NCBI GenBank assembly: GCA_004794655.1
Contig: SMMW01000559.1
Location: forward strand, 2,542,001 to 2,606,000
DNA: 64,000 nucleotides
Origin: Marisa cornuarietis
Lineage: Eukaryota; Mollusca; Gastropoda; Architaenioglossa; Ampullariidae
Direction of reading: 5' to 3'
The position numbers and the translations under genes are program-made. Under the pieces are notes generated by a model, which did not search any database, had not been told where the DNA came from, and saw only the letters and a list, made by a program, of their open reading frames with translations. This document shows, piece after piece, positions 48,860-60,105 of this stretch; position 1 is the first letter of the stretch, and each line of letters starts with the position of its first letter.

Positions 48860-50239
48860 CTACTGTTGTCACGTAATCTTGTATGTGCGCATCATTTCGT
48901 CACGCGTCCCCACGGCATCAGCATTGCTAAAGGTTAATGAGAGCCTTAAGAGAAAACAACGAAAAGGATATCGTAGTGAAATAGTCTCGATGCAGGCTAT
49001 CGGGGACTCGGCACGCTAAACGTGCATGATACTCTCAAATGAGACATCTTTCTTGCGCGGAGAGAAGAAAAGTCGATAATGAATTATGAAACTAATATGA
49101 AAGTCGCGCCCCCTCGCTGCCGAGGGCAACATGGTGGCTCCACCATTGCATGTTATCGCTGCTTTCATCTATTTGTTCCGTGCCGTGATTTTCAATTACC
49201 CGCCAGGATGCGCGCGCATGCGCGGGAGGAGAGGCGTGCAGGGCGTATGACTGCCCGGCCAGATGCTGCTTCCGGGTTAGTCTGGTCTCCTCCGTGGCCT
49301 GCACGACTCACCGACGTCGGTTGGACGGCTGACCGCGTCTGGCTGACCCTCCCTACAAGATGGACAGTGGCTGCAGCCATGCGTTGCTTCCCTCCCCCCC
49401 ACCACAGGTACACAATGTTAGGTCTACGTGTTTAGCTCACTTCCTTCTTGACCATTTAATTAACCGCCTGAACAATCCACGATTCACGTCATTGAAAAAA
49501 AATATTTTAATAAAGAGGAAAGTATTTAAAAGAAGCGGGATTATAACTGGTCTATATACGTCCTTCAAAAATGGTGGCATGAAGAAGCCATGCAGATGAT
49601 TCCATGTTAATCCTGCGTTTGATGTTATATCAAAGAAGATTGTGGTCCAAGATATACACAGGTCCCTGCTCCACATGTGGACCAGATCTGACATTTTTCG
49701 CTGGTTTGCAAGAATTTTTTTTTTTTTTTTACTTTCCTTACATAAATGCGTGCTCATTTTCTTGTTCCATTTTTAAATTTGAGAAGGGGGGAAAAAAAAA
49801 CCTCATCTCGGCTCCCCAAATCTTCCCGTTCCTGAGAGATGGTTTCCTCAAATAGGGGGCGTCACTCTAACAAGACATCTCACTTTCCCCGGTTCTGACC
49901 ACAGGTCGGCATTGCAACACGAAGCGACGGCATGAAGCTCTGTGGCGCCGACTTGTCTTTGCACTGCCATCCATTGGTCCTAACGTGCACTGTATGTTGT
50001 GTGTCACCAGTGAACAGGCACTGGGGAAAGAACAGAAGGCAGGAGAGGACGAGTACCAGACACGGAGAAATCGATATATAACTATACATTAACAGAAGAA
50101 AATGGGTTAAGACAATTAAAAAAGACCTAATTACACAATCTCATCAACTGGTTAGAAAATAAATAACAAGCAGATGTTCAACATTTTTCCGGATTTAAAA
50201 CTCAACAGACAGGGAAAAAACCTCATCAAACAAACGAAA

Positions 50240-50345
50240 GAATGAATCAATAAAGAAAGAAGGAATGAATCAATAAAGAAAGAAGGAATAAATCAATAAA
50301 GAAAGAAGGAATGAATCAATAAAGAAAGAAGGAATGAATAAAGAG
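50240..50345. repeat. 23-bp tandem repeat, about 4.5 copies
   Basis: Unit GAATGAATCAATAAAGAAAGA plus AG, repeated at 50240, 50263, 50286 and 50309 with one substitution in the third copy, then a partial unit. Confidence 0.93.
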
Positions 50346-50479
50346 AGAAAGAAACAACAAATAAACAAACACACACATTCACACATAGACATACAAGAAC
50401 AATAGCAAATAAACAGACATTCTCGACATGTCTTTCAGTTTACACAATCATAATTCTGCTCATGTAGAGTCGATACACA

Positions 50480-50830
50480 CTGAGTCATCGCTACAGGAGG
50501 AGAGCGGCTTCGGATGGCTCAACGCGACAAGATCTTCGTGAGTACCACTCAGCCCCAGGCGGCGCTTTTGCGACCATCTTGGGCCCAGGCCCCAGCGGTA
50601 ATGTGCGCGTTGCACGCAAGTCCCCCGAGAGATTGTGTGCCGGCTGATAGGAAACTAACTGGAAAATGAATTTTGAAATTGATATCATGTCTCAACATAT
50701 CATAAGATGGGCCTAAAGATTTATAGAGCGGGATGCTATCTCGAGTTTATTCAATTTGTTCCGAGGCGTGGTTTCTCCGCCAAATTGCCCGGTCCTCCCT
50801 CGCTAGCTGCAGGCTGCAAGAAGCCAGTGT
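50480..50830. promoter_or_regulatory. candidate conserved noncoding block
   Basis: Non-repetitive, with CAGCGGTAATGTGCGCG, AAAATGAATTTTGAAATT at 50663-50680 (near-identical to 28690-28706 in unc-4 intron 2), GATATCATG, GATTTATAGAG and TTATTCAATTTG. No coding signature. The shared motif strengthens the call slightly. Confidence 0.35.
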
Positions 50831-51307
50831 AAGAGGGAGGGTGTGTGTGGGTGGGTGGGTGGGTGTGCCCGAGAGGTTTTATTCTATTTAAAAAACAATC
50901 CACTCCAGCCTCCTAGTTTCGTGATTTAAAAAATCGTTTGCTTTCTGTGCCAGTTGTTGCGAGAGTTCGGGGTTTGAAAACAAAAGCTGTGAGACCTGAG
51001 AAGTAAGGCGAGACACCAGGAAATAAGGGAGGAACTGTAGGGAGTGTTGGATACACGACTTGGACTGAAAGGGGGAGGGGAGTTAAATTTCTTCCCTTTA
51101 TTCTACAGCTCAGCCTCTTTCTTCATACTGTCTGTCAGTCAGTCTGTCTGTACTTTTGTGGTTAAATACGTCGACTTCTTTTGGGCAAGAGGAAGATGTT
51201 AACACGTGTCCTGCCTATCCTGTAACTCTCGTTAATGAAGCATTCTCTCTCTCTCTGTCTCTTGTATTCGTTCTTGCGCAATCACATGCGTGCGTGCTTG
51301 TGTTGGG

Positions 51308-51351
<44 letters not shown>

Positions 51352-51717
51352 CTTTTCATTGGGGTATCTGTGTGTTTGTGTGTGGAGGTCTTAAGTTCAT
51401 AAAAATTCTGGAATATTATTGCCTGTTTAATTGAATCTTCTTTATTAATTTGAATTGATCGATCGATCTATTGATTGTAATCCCTACTGTTGTTATAAAA
51501 TAGATCCGTAACACTTTTTACCGTTTTCTAACTAAATGATGACTTAAATATTTGAGTTAGATAAGCCATTTATTATTCTCCTTGATGAGTGTTCGAACAG
51601 GAACACCCATTGGCGGATGTGAAAAATGCCCATGGCGCTCTGGTAATAACAATGGGTTCCTCAGTACCAGGACGACAATGACCAGCACCAAGCAGTGTGA
51701 CCACCGCCTGGCTGATA
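50831..51717. other. gene-free stretch
   Basis: No gene is recognised. Contains a GGGT run near 50840-50868, (GT)n at about 51311-51350 and a GATC run near 51457-51468. Confidence 0.5.
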
Positions 51718-51734
51718 ATGTGGAGACTGTGACC

Positions 51735-51744
51735 CCCGACAAAC

Positions 51745-51839
<95 letters not shown>

Positions 51840-51915
51840 CGTAATGCGCAGGTATCCATTCAGAAGAATGGTCATTGCGCAGCAAAAACAAAATAAATAA
51901 AAAATAAAAAAACAA
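51735..51915 (-). mobile_element. LINE 3' tail with (CAT)n end, flanked by 17-bp direct repeats
   Basis: On the minus strand: an A/T-rich segment, GTTTTTGCTGCGCAATGACC, ATTCTTCTGAATGGATACC, TGCGCATTAC, then a (CAT)n array (51746-51839 on the plus strand). The same tail occurs at 61840-62006 (plus) and 55722-55810 (minus). ATGTGGAGACTGTGACC occurs at 51718-51734 and 51916-51932, a likely target-site duplication, although the area already carries a related tandem unit. Confidence 0.75.
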
Positions 51916-52139
51916 ATGTGGAGACTGTGACCGCCGCCTAACTCCTAATGTGGAGACAGTGTTGATAACCAGGCAGGGTTACAACCTTTTAATTTGTTCT
52001 TCCGAACATCCACTAAAATAAAATAATATCGTAACAGAACAGCAAGTCAATGTATAACAACTGACATTTTTCACATACTGTGGAATGACTGTGTCTATGC
52101 ATTAGGCAAGGCAAGGTCGTGTGCTTTCGATTATCACTT

Positions 52140-52570
52140 ACTACTCGCCACTCAGTGACTCAACTAAACAACTAATGGATTACAAAGTCGTCACTGATGG
52201 TCACCCGCCACTCAGTGACTCAGTTGCACAATTTGCTGGATTACAATAAACGATCATTGATTGTCACTTTCCACTCAATAACTCAGCTAGACAACTGCTG
52301 GATTACAATTATCCATCTCTGATTGTCACTTGCCACTCTGTGACTCATGTGCACAACTAGTGGATTACAATTAGCCATCTCTGATTGTCACTTGCCACTC
52401 TGTGACTCATGTGCACAACTAGTGGATTACAATTAGCCATCACTGATTGTCACTCACCACTCAGTGACTCCACTGCACAATTGCTGGGTTACGATCAATC
52501 ATCGCTCAATGTCACTCGCCACCCAGTGACTCAATTATACAACTGCTGGATTACAATTAGCCCGTCATTG
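52140..52570. repeat. 62-bp minisatellite, seven copies
   Basis: The anchor CCACTCAGTGACTC or a variant recurs at 52148, 52208, 52271, 52333, 52395, 52457 and 52519 (spacing 60, 63, then 62 throughout). Each unit carries GGATTACAATTAGCCATC and GATTGTCACT. The fourth and fifth units are practically identical, a sign of recent unit duplication. Confidence 0.95.
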
Positions 52571-53301
52571 GAATTACAAACCCAAATCTGACTAATATTT
52601 TGTATGCAGTGTTTATCATTCTTTAAGTCTTCCTATCAGTTTGCGAGACACTGTGAGAGTGTTCGCTTCTCATCACGTGCAGGTCATGAGCGGCGGTTGA
52701 TTCACGTTCGGCTCACATGAGCTGAAATCATTGTCTTCTCCACCTGACGATAATTATTGGCGCAGTTCACTCATGCGCAATAATAAGAATCATGCAATGT
52801 ACATTTACTGCTGGCAGTAAACATTATTTATGTATAACGCATGAAAAAAGCTCGAGGACTCAACTCATGCACTTCATGAGTTTTTTTTTTTCTCTGATGA
52901 TGCCCTCTGAATGACGATACCGTGAAATTTGTCTGGTAGCCCTCAACTGATTTAAAAAATGTAGCTACATTCACGCTCCAATCTTTTGTTGTGTGCTGGT
53001 GCTTTATGTTTCCTATGTTTGTTACTATTTTAATGGATTTCAATATAGAGGTGTGTCTACGGTCTACTATGAGTGATACGAACTTTCGAGGCAAACCCTT
53101 GATTTTTTTCTGCTGATGTTGTCTGTCCCATGCATTATTTTCTGTGATCATTTTGGACGGTTGATGGTGCCATGGCTAAAGCGCCATCACGACTGTGAAA
53201 ATCGGATGCTGTGTGTTCATATTTTGGGTGCGACATACCTCTCTAAATATCACACCTGACCGTCGGTGGGTTTTTTTCCGAATACTCCAGTTTCCTCCAT
53301 C

Positions 53302-53392
<91 letters not shown>

Positions 53393-53949
53393 GGAGATAG
53401 AGCGAATAGTTATGATCTGAATAATGGTGAATGAATTTATAAAACGCATCTGATGGGCTGCTTCTGCGACTTCCCGCAAACACCTAGAGTCCGCTAATAT
53501 TGGCAGGGCAAATCATCATCATCATCATCATCCCTTTCTAATTTGCAGCGAAGGAAATTTGCATTGTAGCTTCGTTTGGTCTAATGGACAACCACAATAA
53601 AAATCGATGATTAATTTAAAAATAATTAAATACAATGAAAATATCACAACAAGGCTGTCCCTTCATTTAACTGGCTTGAAGCGACTGCTCTGTTTTGTGG
53701 TTGCTGTTGTTTCTTTGTTGTTGGGTTTTTTTTTTTGTCTCCTCTCTAGATCTACGTTGACTTGGGTGTTTTCATGGTGCTGGTGCTTCCTTGTGTTGGT
53801 GTTGCCTTGTGCTTTTTGTTACAATTCTGTTTTATTTGATCTGTGACAGCAACTAGACGTTTCCACCAGCGGACCCCGTCTTCTACTAATAGTCTCTGCA
53901 ACCTTTTGTTTCAATTACATTTTGTATGAGGATATTTTTCGCTTGATGA
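52571..53949. other. gene-free stretch
   Basis: No gene is recognised. Contains a decayed family-2 SINE near 53158-53302 (GCCATGGCTAAAGCGCC head, then AATACTCCAGTTTCCTCCATCC) that runs into (GT)n(GA)n at 53305-53390. Confidence 0.5.
53305..53390. repeat. (GT)n(GA)n microsatellite
   Basis: About 44 bp of GT followed by about 42 bp of GA at the end of a SINE-like sequence. Confidence 0.95.
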
Positions 53950-54240
53950 TTTCCATTTCTTTGCAATGATAACTTGTTGTTTCTGTTCTACACACCTTGT
54001 ACTCCACACATTTTCTCGTCTACGAGCCTCATCGTGCTTCATCACTACAGCTTCTGCTACCTGCTCACAATGTTGGATTTGTGCCTGTACAATATGTCGA
54101 CTTACTTTCTCGGTTCCAATGATAGGGTCCTTGTGTCCATAGCAGTCATTACTATTGTATTTTGTTTTTTAATGCACTTTGAACCTGCTTCTATGGTTTG
54201 GAAAGGCGCTATAATAATATTGAAAGTTATTTTATATAAA
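53950..54240 (+). mobile_element. probable LINE 3' end
   Basis: Ends AATGCACTTTGAACCTGC ... GGTTTGGAAAGGCGCTATAA then TAATATTG, the form of 3' terminus typical of L2/CR1-like LINEs. A 98-codon open frame over it (from 53974) is hydrophobic and shows no reverse transcriptase motif. The left boundary is uncertain. Confidence 0.5.
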
Positions 54241-54547
54241 ATATTATTTATCTTTCAACGATCGTGTTAAATAATTTTTCTGCGACTTGAGTTATTCTTT
54301 CTGTAACAAAAACTGTTTATAAGATTGTTTCTGTTAAGTAAAAAGAAAAAATAGGAATGCACCTTATTTTAATGCCATGTAGGCCAAATATCTTAAAACT
54401 GTTTAGATGAAAATTGTAGAAGGAAAGACGAGGCGACTTCGAAGTCTTCAAATGTAAGTAATCATCAAATGAAAGTGACAAAATGTAATTACAGCTCTTT
54501 TCTGCACTCAGAATAAGCTCGGTCCGCTTTGGCCTGTGCGGAGATAC

Positions 54548-54826
54548 AAAAAAAAAAAGGTAAAGGTCATCCCATAACCTTTTCAGGTCGTAGGGGAGTG
54601 AGGTGTTAAAGACCTCACTTTTCTCGGGGCCAGCTTTTACAGGAGTGTGGTGCCAATCTCCTCTCCCTCGCTGCCTTACCTTCCCCAACCCTCTATGGAG
54701 TCAGGTACCCATTTCCGTCAGCTGGGTCGACGGGGGGAAGTATGCTGCGCTTATCGGGAATTGAACCAGCGCGCTCTCGGTTCGGACGCCAGCGCTCTAA
54801 CCACTCGGCTATCCACTTCCCAATAC
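54548..54826 (-). mobile_element. full-length tRNA-derived SINE (family 1) with 10-bp target-site duplication
   Basis: Flanked by GCGGAGATAC at 54538-54547 and 54827-54836. On the minus strand it begins GGATAGCCGAGTGGTTAGAGC (A box of a Leu/Ser-type tRNA) and GCTGGTTCAATTCCC (B box). It continues with AAATGGGTACCTGACTCCAT, GAGGGTTGGGGAAGG and AAAGCTGGCCCCGAGAAAAG, and ends in a poly-T-like tail at 54548-54558. This is the best copy of the family in the window and fixes its length at about 280 bp. Confidence 0.88.
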
Positions 54827-54836
54827 GCGGAGATAC

Positions 54837-55082
54837 GCGAGATGCAGAAACAAAACACCACCAGAACATTTGTTGATCTACACAAATGCGTAGGCTGGCT
54901 GGATGGTAACGCCTATAGCATTCAGTTTAATGGCTTAGAAAATAGTAGTAAGTAAGCTGTCAGCTCATCGGACCATGATGGTTAGTGCGCGGAGCAGGAG
55001 CTCAGCAGTTCGAGGCCTTGTCAATGAAAAAACATATACTAAACGATGTTCATGAGATGATGGAGAAGGACTTTACTCCCCA

Positions 55083-55141
<59 letters not shown>

Positions 55142-57900
55142 TGGAGCAAGAGTTCTCTAAAAATTTAGTTTTTTTGCCTGCTTCTAGTGCGTGTGCGTAC
55201 GTGCGTGCGTGCGTACACACACACACACACACACATACAAACGCATATACATTGTCACGTGTTCTTTTCACAAAGTACAAAACAGTTGCCTAAACACTGT
55301 TCACATTCGTGTATTCTTGTTGGGCCTTAGACAAATAACAAAACACCACAGATGGTTCTTGACACAAGCCCTGGGGTTCACGACCGACCACAAAGCAAAC
55401 AGGAAAAATACACTGGCAAGCAAACACCTTGGCTACGGTACATAAGGCACCAAAATTTCTACAATTATAATACCTGCAGAATGCCAAATTAACGCAGAGG
55501 TCCCCTCGGCGGACTAACTTAAATGGGAATTGATTTACGTGCAATATCACAGTTTTTCCAAAAGAATTCGTAGGTCAGGGCTAGGCCTGATCGTCCACAC
55601 ATCAATTACAGAACTTGACGTTTCTGATGGAGGTCAGGATTGAACCTCAGTGTCCTTCATAAAAAACAACCACTAACGTGAAATTACTCACTAAATTTGT
55701 TTGACATTCGGGTCGGGACAGACGATGATGATGTCGATTTATATTGCGCAGGTATCCATTCAAAAGAATGCTGATTGCGCAGCAAAAACAGAAGAGAAAA
55801 AAAACAGGAAAGAGCGAGAGCTGCACACAGCAACCCAGTGATAGGCGGGATCCACACAGTTTCCTCATCTTTAAAATTTGTTAATTTTTTCCGTTCTTGC
55901 CGATTTTCTCTTTTTAGTATTTATCTTCTCAATCCGTTGCTCAAACACCTCTATTCTTACATAGAATATAAACTATAAATTTTACTTCACTTAGCGCAAT
56001 GAAGACACAATGTGCAAGGAGAGAGCACTACGACCTATTCACATACGCTACTCACGACTATCATTCTCGCGATCTTTCCTTCATTTCCATATTGTGGCAC
56101 GCGCTTCTTGCATTTTTCAGGGGACATAACTACGCTAATATTCAGCATTCTCGTGATTCGTCAGTTGTCTACCTTGAACCTCGTAAGCGTCCCTCTGGTG
56201 CGTGTTGCTCCCCTGTGCGTTCTGACATAAATGTAATAAAGTTTATGTACAGGTTGTATGCGATGCCTTTTGTTTAAGCAAACTTTGTACTTTGGGATAG
56301 ATAAAACATGGCATCAATATGAATTTACTGAATTGTTCGTAAAATCCACGTTACAGTGAACTGGATGCACTAATAAACTTACTTGTCATCATATAATTCG
56401 TTTGTCATCACATAGATCGCTTGTCACCGCGATACTGTCACCATGACTGATACACTAAAATTATTAGTAAGACCAATTATTTCACTACTTAGCCTCCACC
56501 GAGGTTTTGCGTTTTGTTGGTATGATGGGGGTTTTACGTGACCACAGATAATGCCATCGAACGAATTAACTGTTCATCTGTGAGGTGAGCATATAAAATA
56601 CTGTACTGATCAATGGCAGGTTATTGAAAATAGAGACAGAATGAAATTAATTTGAATGAGAATGAGAATATTGCAAGCACACCAGACAAAGCCCAGCCAA
56701 ACTGGGCCCACTGAATGTGCCGACCTCATTGTCCTGACTCAAAAGAAATTTAGTTGATGAATTGCATTTAAATTGTAAATACACGTAAATACTTAATTCT
56801 TGCAAGTCTCATCCTAATTGAACGTTTTGCAGTGAACTTAGCACAAGAAAAAAAAACCAAATAGGAGTGATTTATTATTCCATATATCAGCATTTGTCAA
56901 TTTTATCATTCACCGCATCTTAATTTAAATGTGTGGATCCCCGTAAGTTTATAAAAGACGTATAAGAGATTATGAACCACGGTGTTCATTGATTTCGCAT
57001 CAAATCAAGACATAAGTTTTATGATGCTATCTTTATCCTTATCTAACCTTGCATTTTTGTCAGTTACCCTTGAAATGTACCCAACTCACAGTGAGCTTCT
57101 TGTGTTGGGACGCTGCTTTGTAAAAATGCAGTGGATCGAAAACATGTAATAGCTGAAAAATTTGCAATGTTTTAACAAAATGTAATGTAATGGAAACTTT
57201 CAATGAAAAAATCCGATAGCACATAAATGGGTGATTACCCACCTTAACCCACCAAAAGTATCTAGAACTAAATAGAAGTCTAGAATAGGGCAACATAAGA
57301 GGTCTGGCAACCATTCCAGTACAAAAGAGAGCACCAGCAACAGTAACAGTAATCACTGAGCAGCGACCCTCCTCCCACACCTCCTCAAACCACCCCCCCT
57401 GCTCGCCCCGCCCATCCTTCACTCCCCATATTCCCCCAAATCTCCATTCCCCACAGCTCAAAATCGCCTTCAGGTGGAAGCTCTTTCCCTCCTAAAACCA
57501 AAATTGCTAATACAAAGAGAGGAACTTTTGTAGGCACTACCAACAGCCGGCATGGACAAAGCTACGGATGGTTGATGGGTAAACCCACAGACTTTAGATC
57601 ATAGAAGTCTGCGGGTAAACCGTGTCACACCGGGTCTTTCATAATCTTTCTTGATTATTTACTCGCTTGTTAATCAATGAATGAAACAATTTCTTTGTCA
57701 GTCAATTCAGGCGACGTAATAAAATTAACGACCATAACAAGTATATATATATATATTTTTATATATCCGTATGTCTTCAATTGCAAAAGCAAACACAATT
57801 CACTTTCATTTCAATGTTCTACTCGTCAGGAATAAGCCCCATCGTCATACTGAAAACTTTTATAAGGAGACTTACATTGTGAGTTCTCAATGGCTTGGAA
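54837..57900. other. gene-free stretch
   Basis: No gene is recognised. Contains a short tRNA-like SINE head near 54972-55025, (CA)n at 55084-55139 and 55216-55235, the LINE tail at 55722-55810, and a family-2 SINE 3' segment near 57455-57500 (AAATCGCC ... GGTGGAAGCTCTTTCCCTCC). Confidence 0.5.
55722..55810 (-). mobile_element. LINE 3' tail (same family as 61720-62006)
   Basis: On the minus strand: GTTTTTGCTGCGCAATCAGC, ATTCTTTTGAATGGATACC, TGCGCAATATAAATCGAC and a short CATCATCATC end. Only the tail is kept, with three triplets left of the microsatellite. Confidence 0.7.
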
Positions 57901-58058
57901 CACTCCCGCCTCTTCATTTAATTTAACTTTTCCCACGAACAATAGAAGAAGAAAGAAGACCACAGTCCAACCTCTAGCGGAGGTCTCATGCGACACACAA
58001 AGTAAAGGTCGACGTCAATTTTATGAAAACATATTATTTTTAAAAAAGGAAAGAAAAA

Positions 58059-58107
58059 TGAATGAATGAATGAATGAATGAATGAATGAATGAATGAATG
58101 AATGAAT
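58059..58107. repeat. (GAAT)n microsatellite
   Basis: About 12 perfect GAAT units. Confidence 0.95.
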
Positions 58108-58339
58108 GGGGCATGTATGTTTACCCAACAGATTTTTAGAAACTTCAAAACTTTGTGGACGGAAGAGGAGGAAAAATAGAACGGGAATGGTGCAACACAT
58201 GGGGGAAAAAAGCCTCCCTGACAGATTCTCCAATAATTTTATTAAGTTACTTAGGCAATGTTAGCTAATTCGGTAGACAGTAATTTTTCTTCCCGAGTAG
58301 GTCGCACCGTTTTCACTACTCTTCGTGACCTGTCGCTCG

Positions 58340-58340
<1 letters not shown>

Positions 58341-58387
<47 letters not shown>
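58341..58387. repeat. (GT)n microsatellite
   Basis: Perfect GT array. Confidence 0.95.
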
Positions 58388-58912
58388 TGGCGTGCGCGCG
58401 TGTGTGCGTAGGCGAATGCATATTACAACAGATAGAATGTGAATGACAATGACATTACCAAATGTCACTTATTATTTACGAGGTAATAGAAAAAAAAACC
58501 GCACAGTTTACTTTTTCACATCTAGCCGTCGTCTAAAGAGAGAAGAATACGTTAAATTCCTAGACAACCACAATAATGTTTTTAAAAGGAAGGTAGAAAT
58601 AGTGTCATGAACCAGCCGGGTTCAAGGCCAGAACAACGCGGCTGAAGCCAGGGTACCTTAATTATAGGGGACAGCGGTCAGTCAAAGGGCGATCTATTCT
58701 GTTCAATTTTATGTCTTGACAGGCCGCTGTAATAGAGGTAGTCAGTTTAGGTCCTTAGGACAGTGGGGTAGGGTTTGGAAGTTGAAGAATAGCGCGGGTG
58801 GTTGTAGTTTTGCTAGTAACATTGCGATAGCGTCAGGGCTGGGAAGAGTTAGTTTTGAGGGTCACGTGGGTAGCTGGGTATATAGTTTAGGGTAGGTGTG
58901 TACTCGTGGCGA

Positions 58913-58974
58913 GTGCGAAATCACCGAGAGGTGGAAGCACTTTCCCTTTCAAAACCAACAACAACAACAACAAC
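58913..58974 (+). mobile_element. 5'-truncated SINE (family 2) nested in the LTR, 12-bp target-site duplication
   Basis: A 62-bp insert GTGCGAAATCACCGAGAGGT ... GCACTTTCCC with a (CAA)n tail, bracketed by TACTCGTGGCGA at 58901-58912 and 58975-58986. This defines the 3' end of family 2 and shows that it moves by target-primed retroposition. Confidence 0.88.
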
Positions 58975-59187
58975 TACTCGTGGCGATCTAGTAGGGACTA
59001 CCGTCCCTGAGCGCCATCAGTTGTGACCAGTTAGTCTGCAGAAAGGAGGCCCGTTCTCCGTGAACGTGCAGCGCTACTGACTGGCACTTGCAGGCTGTGG
59101 CACCAAAGTGCAAGCAGGGGTCGCCGTGCTAGCAGACGAGAAGAAGGGTACACAACGTGGATTACCTGTACTGCAACACTGCCGTCC

Positions 59188-59407
59188 GTTGCCTGGGGCA
59201 ACCGCTGGAGGTAGTGGCCAACGCAATACATCTTCTGTGTGCCCTGGAATTCTTGGTCGTCTGGAGCCGGTGCCGGACAACTGTCGCCTAACAGTCTTCA
59301 CCGTACCTGTTGTTGTTGCCTGGGGCAACTTGATGCAATAGTGCAGGCGGGTTAGGGACGTCGTCTTGTCTTCTTCCTTGTGGCCACTGTTTGTTGCCTG
59401 GGGCAAC
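59188..59407. promoter_or_regulatory. three X-box-like palindromes within the LTR
   Basis: Identical 15-bp GTTGCC-TGG-GGCAAC at 59188-59202, 59315-59329 and 59393-59407. The half sites GTTGCC/GGCAAC with a short spacer fit the known X-box bound by RFX-family factors (half sites separated by 1-3 bp). Binding is inference. Confidence 0.5.
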
Positions 59408-59933
59408 TGTGCACAAGAGGGTTCGCCAGTGTGGACAAAGGGTGCTAGAGCCTTCCACGGGCGTCCACGACGGAGTGGTGAGAGGCAGATAGTCGCGGAG
59501 ACACTGCCTCATTTTCAGCTGTGTGCGACGTGAGCAGCGCACACGACTTGGGACTCAAGGTGAATCATTCGCCACGACACGGACCGCATTAGAGGGAAGT
59601 TTTTTCTTTATACACATGACTTTGGATAGGTCATCATTTATTGGCAAGGGCCATTCTGTTTTGTGTAATCGAAATTTATCAAATGTATAGTTAGACCTGA
59701 CCATTCATTCTATAATCTGTCTATTGTGTTAATAATAATTTGTTTGTGCTGTACAACGGTGTTGTCAGTGTGTTGGCACGCATGAGCGGAGACAGTGGTC
59801 TGTTTGCTTGTGCGAACTGTGAGTGAAAGGGTGGAGCAGGGTGGAAGTCGGGAGTGAGGCGAGCCACAGCTAGTGTCCCCTTTCCCCTCGGGCGTTTAGT
59901 CCGGCCTTCTCCCCACAGTTTCGTCACAAATAG

Positions 59934-60062
59934 AAAGAACGCTGAAATCAACGCACAAGGGTAGTAATGATTTATTCATATATACAAGAAATGTGTGAGC
60001 GTCGAGCCATGATGCACATTCAGAAAGGTTTCATTAATTCTTAATTCTTTCACTTACTTCTT

Positions 60063-60105
<43 letters not shown>

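Larger units (their letters stand above)
47346..50479. other. gene-free stretch
   Basis: No gene is recognised. It is pyrimidine-rich near 47350-48010, with (TTTC)n at 48771-48859, an inverted repeat ATGGTGG-CT-CCACCAT at 49131-49146, a poly-T run near 49717-49731, and a 23-bp tandem repeat at 50240-50345. Confidence 0.5.
58603..59928 (+). mobile_element. solo LTR, 1326 bp, with 5-bp target-site duplication
   Basis: Starts TGTCATGAACC and ends TTTCGTCACA, the TG...CA ends of retroviral-type LTRs. It is flanked by AATAG at 58598-58602 and again at 59929-59933, a 5-bp duplication. No gag/pol remains on either side, so it is a solo LTR left after recombination. A TATATAG core-promoter candidate lies at 58879-58885. 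A small SINE has inserted at 58913-58974. Three GTTGCCTGGGGCAAC palindromes lie at 59188, 59315 and 59393. Superfamily (Gypsy- or BEL-like) cannot be decided from the LTR alone. Confidence 0.82.

Noticed and set aside
52140..52570. CRISPR-like regular spacing
   Set aside because: Units are repeated along their whole length (no unique spacers) and the context is a eukaryotic genome, so it is a minisatellite.
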